From Ectobius pallidus (lineage: Eukaryota > Arthropoda > Insecta > Blattodea > Ectobiidae): a stretch of 64,000 nucleotides of DNA. The DNA is taken from contig CAXKWD010000010.1 in assembly GCA_964059195.1 (NCBI GenBank), positions 2,176,001-2,240,000 on the forward strand, written 5' to 3'. A model generated the notes under the pieces. It had not been told where the DNA came from. It did no database searches and worked only from the letters and a program-made list of their open reading frames with translations. Made by a program: the position numbers and the translations under genes. Shown here in pieces: positions 32,946-42,274 of the stretch; the stretch's first letter is position 1; each line of letters begins with the position of its first letter.

Positions 32946-35573
32946 GGCGAGTGGAAAGGGGAGCAGCATGGGGTGCAAAGTTCCATTATGCCTTAAAAAT
33001 AAATAATTGTGAACATTAAACTGTATTTACATTAAACTCATTGAACCTTGAACCTTTTTAGTGTTAGGGGGCGACTACCAAATAGTTAACCCCGGGCTCA
33101 AGTAGCCTTTTTTACGCCATTGAATTTCTACACAAAGGTAGGCCTAATACGTAAAATAATGTAGAAATGATGTATAAAACATAGTGAATTTAAATAAATG
33201 ATTCCGTAATAATATAATAGCGCCTTTAACGTTTAAAATTACTATCAATATGCACTTATTTGGGGATGTTTTAAATAAATCTACTTGAAATTTTGTTTTT
33301 ATTCCTCGAGCTCTTATGAAAATCCCTACAGCTATTAACTTATTACTGATTTAAAGTAAGTTTCTTTAAAGTAAGGTAATTTTGGCTCTCCTATAGATTT
33401 TTCTCCTTACAGGTCTTTCCTGTCTGACTGGAGTAAATTTCACATTTGTCGGATCCAGCATTTATTGCTATGGTATTAGGCTAATTCTTTGATTTGGTCA
33501 TCCAACAGTTACACAAGGAGTCTCTTCACTCACCTCATAATTACCCTTTCTGCGCGGGATTACCAAAGTAAACTCACCAAACAATTTCCCAGTGTTCTAT
33601 GATCAAGAGAAGGTTACGCGACGATCCTAAAACAAATGCGACCGGAGATATAAGATATAGCACATGGCTCAGGTAATCCGGGGTGGAAGGTGGGTCCAAA
33701 AAAATGCTTTCTGTAAAGAATCAGAAAAGATATATCGCCTCTCCATCTGTCTCTCTCTCTCTCTATGAATTTTGAATTAGCTTCCTCTACCGTTTACTTT
33801 ACAGGCGGGGAATGATAGCTTTGGCTTCTACTTCCTTCTTTATGGTTTATATGTATAATAAAATACCTCAGTAATGAAGTACTTCTTAAATTCGCTTCTT
33901 GAAGTATTCCCAAAATGAAGTACGACCAGCAAAAACATGCAGTTAGTGCAAATCGACACTTATGATTCAAAAGTATAAATTTAATTCATTGTTTAGGGGA
34001 CAGCGCATAAGCCGTAAAATAGCAGTACCGGAAGGACATTTTTGCTTTTGTCTATTTGCAAGTTTATATCCGCTAGGATGAGGTGATTTCATATTTCCAA
34101 AGCAATTTGTACACTAAAGTTCACGTAGGCCTACTCTTTCAACCGAAACATTTTAATAGATTTCCCAATTGTCACGCTTCATATACATAGGCCTATTAAT
34201 TAATATGTTATACGTTGCCTAAGCCTGGGTGAAGTAGCAAGTTAAGCCTCCGGTCACAAAAACCATCATTAACATCCGTTATCTGGCCATGATGGACGAT
34301 GCAGCTGCGGATGGTAGGCCTTGCCTACAAATAATGTAGCGCCTTCCTTTCTAGAGAGGTAATTGTTCCATATAACATTTCTACTTTAAATCTTAGTAAC
34401 AGTGACAAACAACTGGTAAAAAGAATGCAAAAACCCGAAGCTCAGGATGGATCCCTTTGCATGAAAGCATGTTTATATGATCAACTAAAAATTATATTAT
34501 GTTTGAAGAAACATACTTATGGCTTACGTTATTGGTGTGGGCTAAGTAACTTGAAATCCTAGTAATTGATCATTAAAGGAAATGAGTACTGGGAAGACAA
34601 TTGACGTGTCGCATACAAATCCTACCCGCTAGCGGCAAAATTCCTTTATGTATCATATTGCATAACGTGGAATGTATTTCTAGTGATGCAACGAACATTA
34701 TAGTTATGTCCTATAAATTAATAATAAACAATTATAACTGTTTAAAAAATTGACATATTTATACCAGAAGAAAAATTTTGTAGATTCTAAATTTTATGAC
34801 AAAGATAACATTAAGTCCATAGTGTTTGTAGCGTATTCGAATTGTTTAACTACACTATCTGTAATTCGCATTACGAAGTTTATTTCTTTGTAATTTAATT
34901 GTTAACTGGAATCAGATTGTTACCTAAGTTTTATAAAGTGTTCTGACAAGAGCATATTCTGATCAAAACTACTTCATGGCAAGCATATTTAGTCTATGCA
35001 AATATTGAAATATAAAGCGTGGTAGAGGTGCAGTCGTTCTTTTAAAATAAATAACTTGACACAAACGGTTCTTTTGAAGGCGACAAAATATGCTAATACA
35101 AGCCTGCAGTTTGCTGAATGGTAATCATATGGGCTATGTTTTGAAAAATCTAGAATGTAGAAAAAACAAATCATATTTCAACTTTTTTGCACAGCTTAAT
35201 TGAATAACAGCTGGCCGTTGAAGGATATTTAATGTTCATAATGAATTAACTTTTAAAACTGTTATAATTATCGTACTAATGTCTTCCCAACACTTGCTAC
35301 TTCACATTAGCATCACAAACAACGAAGAAAGTTCGGTCATTATTGCATTCGTGTTGCCAAAATCCCACTCATAGCATAAAAAGGAGTAATTTCCATCCTA
35401 AATCATTTTTCATGGGAAAGAGAAGCCAGAACACGAACTGCTACTCGCGAACGATTTAGTATTTAGGAAGAGATAGGTTGTGCTCCAGAGATTGGAGTCC
35501 TATATGTGGACTAATTACCTTTTTACTGCCGCAATCAGGAGCAATATGAAACACATCGAGTGTTGAAGATTAC

Positions 35574-35668
35574 CAGCCCTGGCGATGCGCTAATTGAGTT
35601 CAGTCACAGCCTGCCCCGAACAGTTGTCAATTGCTGCAGGAAATTTCAAAGCAGAATTCCTTTATATT
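35574..35668. repeat. 95-bp direct repeat, copy 1
   Basis: From CAGCCCTGGCGATGCGC to TTTATATT, identical to 35915-36009. The offset is 341 bp. Confidence 0.93.
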
Positions 35669-35914
35669 TATGTACGGTAAAGATTGTTCAGAAAACAAAT
35701 CACTAATTCGAAAATGAGTTATCCCTAGCAACAAAAGGCCTTAGCTTTTTCGGGACTAAACGGCTATTCATTTCATATTAATTCCATTTAGGGCTACTAT
35801 AAATGAGTTACAGCATATTGGATTTAGAATGCTTCCTATTGATGTTGGATACATTTCTTGATATTACCGCAAAAGATAGTTCAGAAATTACCGCCTGCGT
35901 GTTCTGGAGGTTAG

Positions 35915-36009
35915 CAGCCCTGGCGATGCGCTAATTGAGTTCAGTCACAGCCTGCCCCGAACAGTTGTCAATTGCTGCAGGAAATTTCAAAGCAGAATTC
36001 CTTTATATT
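35915..36009. repeat. 95-bp direct repeat, copy 2
   Basis: Identical to 35574-35668. Weak similarity continues upstream of each copy (TTCAGAAA words), which fits a segmental duplication whose spacer has diverged or been shuffled. Confidence 0.93.
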
Positions 36010-36274
36010 CCACGGGTCTGAAGTTTAGTTTTCAGATAGTTCAGAATGTCACATCTGTCGGCACCCCTTTGAAGGAGTAGGCTACATATTAGAGCGACAA
36101 CAAACGACAGACGTACAAGAAGCACCATCACTCTACCACTCTTATCGCAGATCGAAATGTAAACGTACAGATTATTGATCGATTTACGATCTTCATACAT
36201 GAACACATTTTATTCTTTATGTCAATAATTATCTCTATGGAATTCAATTTTTCTTTCAACAATTTAACAGGCCA

Positions 36275-36292
36275 CCTAACCTAACCTAACCT
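36275..36292. repeat. Interstitial (CCTAA)3 telomere-like run
   Basis: Three and a half CCTAA units, the complement of the insect telomere unit TTAGG. Too short to be more than suggestive. Confidence 0.6.
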
Positions 36293-36665
36293 GAATCAAT
36301 TTTTAATATAATTTCTTGTCTTCATATTTTTATCATATTTAATCCCATTCCAGATTACGAATTTATTGATAGATTCGTGAGTGCGAAGCACGATCTAATT
36401 TGGCTGATGAAACTCGTAATCTCGTGTGGGATTTATTAAATCTATTTCGTGAATGAAATGTATCAGATTATATCAAGAATAATTACTTTCATACTTGTAT
36501 TGTTGAAAATCAGCATAGCCTAATGTCAGCTGTCAGATCACGGCACACTAAGAGAATGAACAGTCGACTATCGAATGTGTTTCGAGATAATATTCAACAG
36601 TGCATATGAGAAATGATGGTATTTTGTAAAAAACAATGCATTTTACCCTCTTTACTTCCAGCACT

Positions 36666-36717
36666 ATATATATATATATATATATATCATATATATATGT
36701 GTGTGTGTGTGTGTGTG
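36666..36717. repeat. TA/TG compound microsatellite
   Basis: A run of AT units with a CAT interruption, followed by about nine GT units. Confidence 0.97.
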
Positions 36718-38376
36718 ACGTACTAATCGCTGCATATTGATACAATGGTGTGTTCATTGTCGTTTAATAAGATAAAATTGCATCCTTGCATATTATAAGA
36801 TAAACGATAATCAATAGTCGAGATCCAGGCATTGCTAAACGTCATTGGTCAATAGTAAAAATGAGTCGTATGAATGAATTAGTTCACATAATCTCTACAA
36901 TTATGCTGAAAACTCGACATCGAATTTCAGGTCTGAACACAATACTAACTCTACCTACAGAACCTATGGTAGGGTGGAGAATGTAATTAAATGAAGTTAA
37001 AAGATGAGCTGAAACCTAACCCTACTAAGTTAAAAACATGCGTCGATGGTGTAAGGCAGTAGCCATACAGGAAATGCGTGTATGTTAGTCCTTATCTCTC
37101 TGGATCATTTGGAAAAGTGAAAAGTTGGTTTCGTTCTTCATTATTATTGCAACTTACAGCAGAACAAAAAGGTCCTTTTCAAACTCTCATTCTTGCAATA
37201 TAAGCTTATCCGTAGCTCCTATATCATTACATTTCTCCTGTAGTTTTATAGTTCATTAGTAGGGAAAGGAATTATATGTACTAAAATGTAAAAAAATATG
37301 TAAACATATATGTAATTATTTTAAATTGAATATTTAACTAAATATGGCATGACATTGACAATCTCGCATAGTTATAATAGACCTAAACTGCCTTAGGTTA
37401 CATGGCAAATATGAATTTTAGTAGAGCCTTGAGAAAAATTTGGGACTGAAAGATTTGCTGCCACTAGTTTTCAACTAGTTTTAACAAGACACAACTGAAC
37501 AAAACAAAAATTTACATATGATTGCTGAAACGAACATCGGTTAAAATTTAGATTATGAAATGTAATTTGCAATCCTTAAGCCGAGGGTTGTTAATGTTAA
37601 AATAACACCATAATGCAGTTTTAAAGGAATCACTGTAAATGTTTAAAACGCTATTGATAGATCTATCTAATTGTTTCTTTTAAAAGAATTTTCATAATTA
37701 TTAGTTATGTTTCTGAATATGTACTATATTGTTTTTAAAGTTTTTAATGATAAATAATTTGGGAAATAGTCGCAATATTCATTTTTGATTAATTTTTTAT
37801 TAATCACTTTCAAATACATAAATTGCTTAAGATACATGAATACATAAATAACTCTAGTATTACATCACTGCATTTCAAGCAGAGCATTTCACAATGAATA
37901 AGTATCAATAACAAGATCCCTATAAGTATTCAGCGATAAATCTTAACACTCCACTAATCCTTCTAAATTAATTCAGCAAAACTGACGCTTGCAGCAGGAA
38001 ATACTCGTATGTCGTTATCACAATATAGCATTTTCAACTCTATTTTTTCAACTCTAGATGTTCTCAATCACAAAGATAATGCAAAGGATAATTGATTTAG
38101 CTTCATAAATAGATAACTTATTATATTTTTATGGTTAAGCTATTAGCACCCACTAAGATCGCTAGGTGTATGCGCGTGTGAACCCTACTGTCATATAAAA
38201 TGGACAACCTAGAAGACTGCATTTTTACTTCAACGTAGAAATTCCTTGCCAAATCCGTAATGTTCTAAATATATCAATGGCTTTGTGTTAATCTTATCGT
38301 ACATTTCATAGGGTTCTGAGGTTTGACTACGTTATGATATGTTTTTATGTTTACAAATGTGTATTCATATCTGCAG

Positions 38377-38447
38377 GGCGTAGACAGTTTTATCTTTGTG
38401 CAAATCTTGTACTGAGACAAATGGACGTCATCCACGATTACTATCAG
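38377..38447 (+). CDS. Candidate internal coding exon of a host gene
   Basis: A 71-bp segment bounded by a good acceptor (TATCTGCAG, ending 38376) and a strong donor (CAG then GTGAGTG from 38448). In the frame starting with CGT at 38379 it is fully open and reads RRQFYLCANLVLRQ followed by MDVIHDYYQ. The other two frames have stops (TGA, TAG). The exon would begin in phase 2 and end in phase 0. The composition (balanced codon use, amphipathic YLCANLVLRQ) looks like real protein, unlike the surrounding AT-rich sequence. I do not recognise the protein. The flanking exons should lie outside or in the 33-39 kb interval, but I could not identify them. Confidence 0.55.
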
Positions 38448-39041
38448 GTGAGTGAACAGAAGAAAACTTGATTCTCTTAAATTCTATTAGATGCGTATAC
38501 GATACACGTGCTAGTATATATAGAGTAAAATCATATATAACGTTGTGCACCACTCCTCCGGTCGAGTCACCAAGTCGAATATTAATTACCTGGACTTCAT
38601 TTCTCTGCTACCGGTAGCAGGTCCATTCCCAGAGGATCTAAATAAGAGTGACTAAAAGGAAAACCGGAGAAAGAGGCAACATATTTAACGAAAAGCTTCG
38701 AAACAAGTTTCAATGCCTTTCGAATTTAATATGTTCTCTAAACAAGTCAGAAAACGTAAGTGGAAGCATATTAGAAAGAGAAAGGGTTTATTTTACAAAT
38801 CGGCTGAAGGCCTAAAATACATACATTATATATAACTCAAAATTAAGAATAACCCTTTTGAATAAAACATAATTCATCAATTAGTTCCTGCAAAGGTGTT
38901 ACACAGAAAATTTCAAAATAGAAAATATAGCATTAGCACATTACAAATGTGATTATAAATATCCAAGTCGATGAGTTGCGATTCTCTTTTAACATGAAAA
39001 TTTACATAATAAACACTCTAGACTTACTTTACAGAAAGAAC
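38448..39041. other. No recognisable feature; probable intron
   Basis: AT-rich sequence between the candidate exon and the LTR insertion. It ends in GAAC, the left copy of the LTR element's target duplication (39038-39041). Confidence 0.4.
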
Positions 39042-40341
39042 TGATGCAGTACTTCACACTACAAGCCCTCGTTGTATGAGTTCTCCCAGTATGCTGCAAT
39101 CGGTTTGTGGTCCACCCCCACAATATTGTACTCACTGCGAATGTTGTCTTCTTCAGCCTGGTGGAACCTCGGGTTGCTCAGTCGGAGTTGCTACGATTTT
39201 CTCTATCTTACCTCAGGGCATAAAATTGGGTGTGGAGGTTCTATATTTACTGTTTATCAATAATTAAATATTTATCAAACACTGTCAGTTTATTTAGTAT
39301 TCCAATCAAAGTTCAAATGTATAAATGTTACTTCGTGAATTTATTAATTTTATGATGGGATATTGAAGGGAGTCTAATATTGGCCTTTGCAACTCGTACG
39401 TAAATACTTCCTAGTAGTGACACTCGATATCCACGTAATCTTGTAATGATGGTGACGTCAATGTCACAACAGTACTTACTTGGCACACTCACTGAATTTA
39501 TTTTAGTAAGTAGCTATAATAAGCTCTTACTGCAAGAATAAATGTATAATAGAATTTACACTTCGGTAATTTAGTGAAGTTATTTATATAGATACAGTCG
39601 GATTGACCACAATGTCAATACGACTTATGTGTAATTCGAGGAGAAATGCAGGGATATGACCTGCCTCCTCGAGTCCTTCGTACACAAGTGTAGTTTCGTA
39701 AAAAACCATGATCTTAGCCTCCTCTCAATTTCCCTTCCTTACCATAGTTACACAAAACCAATCATCTGCACTGTTATAGCTAAATTCAGTTTTTTCTATC
39801 CTAAACTTAAATTCTATTGGTTGTTTCGATTAGCGTGGTTTTTAGCTTGGGAGTGATGCTTTTCTGTTTCTCCCATCATGCGATTCTCCGAATTTCTGTC
39901 TAGTTCTTGGACCTTGCAACTTTCACTGTACATTCTCGTGAAGTGCCTATTCATCTCATAATCTTTCCTTTCTACTACATTTTGACTGAATAGCCTAGTA
40001 CATTTCTGACAATACCTGGCACCTATCTCCCACAGAGTTGCTATACATTTCACTCCGGCTGCATTGTATATTTCTGAGTATTCCGTCTGCTAACTTCTAT
40101 TGAGTCCTAGTGTATTTTATTCTTTACTATAAAATAATTAATATCAGCTAAAGTATTGATGATATTAATTTCATATTTATGTAATATTATTTGTTAATTT
40201 TTCCTGATTTTTATCATGTAATTTATAATAATATTGCTTGGTTAGTTCAAAAGTTATTATCTGCCGTATTTAATTAATATCAATCTATTTCTCATCATTT
40301 TCTATCAATTGATATTAATGGAGATGACTCCATTTACACCA
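39042..40341 (-). repeat. 3' LTR (1300 bp)
   Basis: TGATGCAGTACTTCACAC at the left edge and CATTTACACCA at the right edge. It is nearly identical to 45035-46307. It carries a 27-bp segment near 39899-39935 that the 5' LTR lacks (or the 5' LTR has lost). Small ORFs inside the LTR are repeated in both copies and have no support. Confidence 0.96.
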
Positions 40342-40363
40342 TATGCCCAATCTTTTTCTCTGG
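40342..40363 (-). promoter_or_regulatory. Polypurine tract
   Basis: On the minus strand AGAGAAAAAGATTGGG lies four bases before the 3' LTR. This is the expected primer site for plus-strand DNA synthesis. Confidence 0.75.
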
Positions 40364-41104
40364 AATAAGTGAGGATTTGAAAAATTGTCACTTTTTTAGA
40401 GAAACAGATTAATGCTCCTCACACTAATATGGCTGACGGGATGACCCTTTAAATTTTTACGAGTACTAGAGCAGTGGCCTTGAGTGACTTACCCTCTCTC
40501 TTTCACTCGCTACCTGAATGCCTTGTGTTAATGAACCTCGCCATGTTACGGTTATGTTATGATTCAATAACAACATTCCATGCAGCATACTTTGCATATC
40601 GGAGAGTATTACCTAACTATCATAATATAAACACAATAAAATTTACCCTCTTACTAACTAGATATAGCTCTGCGGATTTGTTTGCATTGAGTCCTTTTTT
40701 TAAAACTAGATAACACACATTTTAACTTGATACCCTTGATAAAAATAATAAATCACAGCGGTTCTGGGTTTTTGCTAGTGTCCTTCTTAAAATTAGATAT
40801 CACAACAGATTTTCTCACACGGAATTATACTATCAATGCCACTCTTGTCACATTCATACTACATTCAAATTCTTATACCACTTTTTCTTGAACTTAGCAC
40901 GGAAAGCAATATGTCATTTCTACCCACAATGTTTTTGCCTGTTTACCTATTTCTCATTATAAGTTCTGATAAAAGACAAGTTCTAAGTACCATACTTAAC
41001 TCTTCCAATTGTGTTACAATCTGCTATGTGAATTAATTAATTATTATCTACGAATATATTTTGTGTGGAAACCAGTTCCCTCCGAAAAACTTTATCAGAT
41101 CGAC
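40364..41104 (-). other. Residual 3' interior of the LTR element
   Basis: About 740 bp between the end of the open pol frame and the polypurine tract. No RNase H, integrase or envelope motif is seen on either strand. It is probably the non-coding or extreme 3' coding region left after the internal deletion. Confidence 0.5.
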
Positions 41105-42274
41105 TCATATCAACAACTTTAATATCCAGCATATCGGAGATATATACTCTGAATCCGAAATTTCTATGATATTATCTTCCAGCATTTTCGCGATAACTTT
41201 ATTCGCTTCATCTCGCATCGACAGCGGAATAGGCCTACTCTTATGATTGAAAACTGGTGGGTTATCCATGGTGATTTTATGTTCATAAACGGTACATAAT
41301 CCCGGGGTCTCGTCAAACACATCTTTATTCCTTAACAACACCTCAAATAATTGATCTTTCTGATTTTCATTGATAGTTGTGATACTGTTTATCTTCTGTT
41401 TTAATATCTCTAGAATTTCATCTTTTTGAACACAATTTTCGTTCCCTAGTTCCTCATAATTACTTCGATTATTTAAGTCAGCTCTAATCATGTTTATTTT
41501 GCAATCCCCTCCAATATCATACACTTCTTCAATAAAAGTGTCATTAAACTCATTAATCTCCTCGCTATAGAAACGCGTATTTTCCGCTGAGTCTATAAAA
41601 TTATCCGCCGGGCTTTTCTCGCCTACGACGTCAATAGTAGCATGATTTGATACGATAGTATCATCATAAAAACCTGTATCTGTACTCAGATTTTCAATAA
41701 TAAAAACCTCATTTTGAATTGCATTTTCACTTTCAGAGCATTCTGCGTAATCGTTATGATCATTCGTTAACAATGGAACTTCAATTATGTTTCCTTGATT
41801 ATTTATTCTTAAGGAGTTTTCCCCAAAATCTAATATTCCTTCATATTCAATTAAACTATCACAACCAAGAATAAATGGGTGAGTTAAATTTCTGATAACT
41901 AATGTGTAAATGTCAGCGGACCAATCTCCAATCTCCAGTTTGACCATAATTTGTTTGTCAATCTTATATCGAGTTCGGCTTACAGCTGTCGTGCAATATA
42001 ATAGCGGGACATTTAGTTCTTGGAATTTTACATTGTTTATTTTTAATTCCTCATAACATTTATGACTGCATGTACTAATCATCGCCCCACTGTCAACCAT
42101 TACTTGAACTTTTAATTTCCCTATTTTAGCTTCAATTTGTGGCGGATTCAGAATATTACTTTTTTCTGTTTTGATTTCTTGTGAATTACTTTTTTCATTG
42201 AGCCTCCCGTCGGTGAACTGGTTCCCTACAACAGACATACTACGACTCTCTAGTACGTCTCGCTGGAGTTTAAA
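41105..42274 (-). CDS. pol: Retrotransposon protease with truncated reverse transcriptase (pol stub)
   Basis: Open from the frameshift site (42274) through an internal ATG at 42238 to a stop at 41105. The aspartic protease active site is VMVDSGAMIST (about residues 47-57 from the ATG). The C-terminal flap partner is FILGCDSLIEY, near 125-135. The protease would process Gag and Gag-Pol. After an acidic linker the start of a gypsy-type polymerase follows: HKITMDNPP, KSRPIPLSMRDEANKVIAKM, then LEDNIIEISDSEYISPI near residue 355-370. Instead of the palm domain it then runs into unrelated residues and stops, so a deletion joins the first polymerase motif to the 3' interior. Expression depends on -1 frameshifting from gag. 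Confidence 0.9.
   Translation of the reverse strand, partial: FKLQRDVLESRSMSVVGNQFTDGRLNEKSNSQEIKTEKSNILNPPQIEAKIGKLKVQVMVDSGAMISTCSHKCYEELKINNVKFQELNVPLLYCTTAVSRTRYKIDKQIMVKLEIGDWSADIYTLVIRNLTHPFILGCDSLIEYEGILDFGENSLRINNQGNIIEVPLLTNDHNDYAECSESENAIQNEVFIIENLSTDTGFYDDTIVSNHATIDVVGEKSPADNFIDSAENTRFYSEEINEFNDTFIEEVYDIGGDCKINMIRADLNNRSNYEELGNENCVQKDEILEILKQKINSITTINENQKDQLFEVLLRNKDVFDETPGLCTVYEHKITMDNPPVFNHKSRPIPLSMRDEANKVIAKMLEDNIIEISDSEYISPICWILKLLI
42233..42274 (-). promoter_or_regulatory. -1 programmed ribosomal frameshift signal at the gag-pol junction
   Basis: On the minus strand the gag frame reads GAT TTA AAC, giving the slippery heptamer T-TTA-AAC at 42274-42268. A 7-nt spacer (42267-42261) is followed by a 9-bp stem, AGACGTACT (42260-42252) with AGTATGTCT (42241-42233), one G-U pair, and a 10-nt loop. 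The gag stop TAG falls inside the hairpin. Slipping -1 enters the open protease frame (TTT AAA CTC ...). Heptamer, spacer and stem all match the known architecture. A loop GTCG could pair with CGAC about 20 nt downstream to make a pseudoknot. Confidence 0.85.

Larger units (their letters stand above)
33070..38376. other. Long stretch with little structure; possible host intron
   Basis: AT-rich, with three TAGGCCTA octamers (33139, 34126, 34188), a 95-bp direct repeat (35574 and 35915), a (CCTAA)3 run at 36275-36292 and TA/TG microsatellites at 36666-36717. No LINE, LTR or transposase signature. It lies upstream of the candidate exon at 38377, so some of it may be intron. Confidence 0.4.

Noticed and set aside
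36360..36470. Hammerhead-like CTGATGAAAC near 36409
   Set aside because: No GAAA partner with a stem II; the neighbouring dyads do not fold into the required three-stem form.
39072..39267. 63-residue plus-strand ORFs repeated at 45065
   Set aside because: They lie inside the two LTRs and are repeated because the LTRs are.
40364..41104. Envelope gene downstream of pol that would make the LTR element an errantivirus
   Set aside because: No signal peptide, transmembrane stretch or open frame of useful length on the minus strand.
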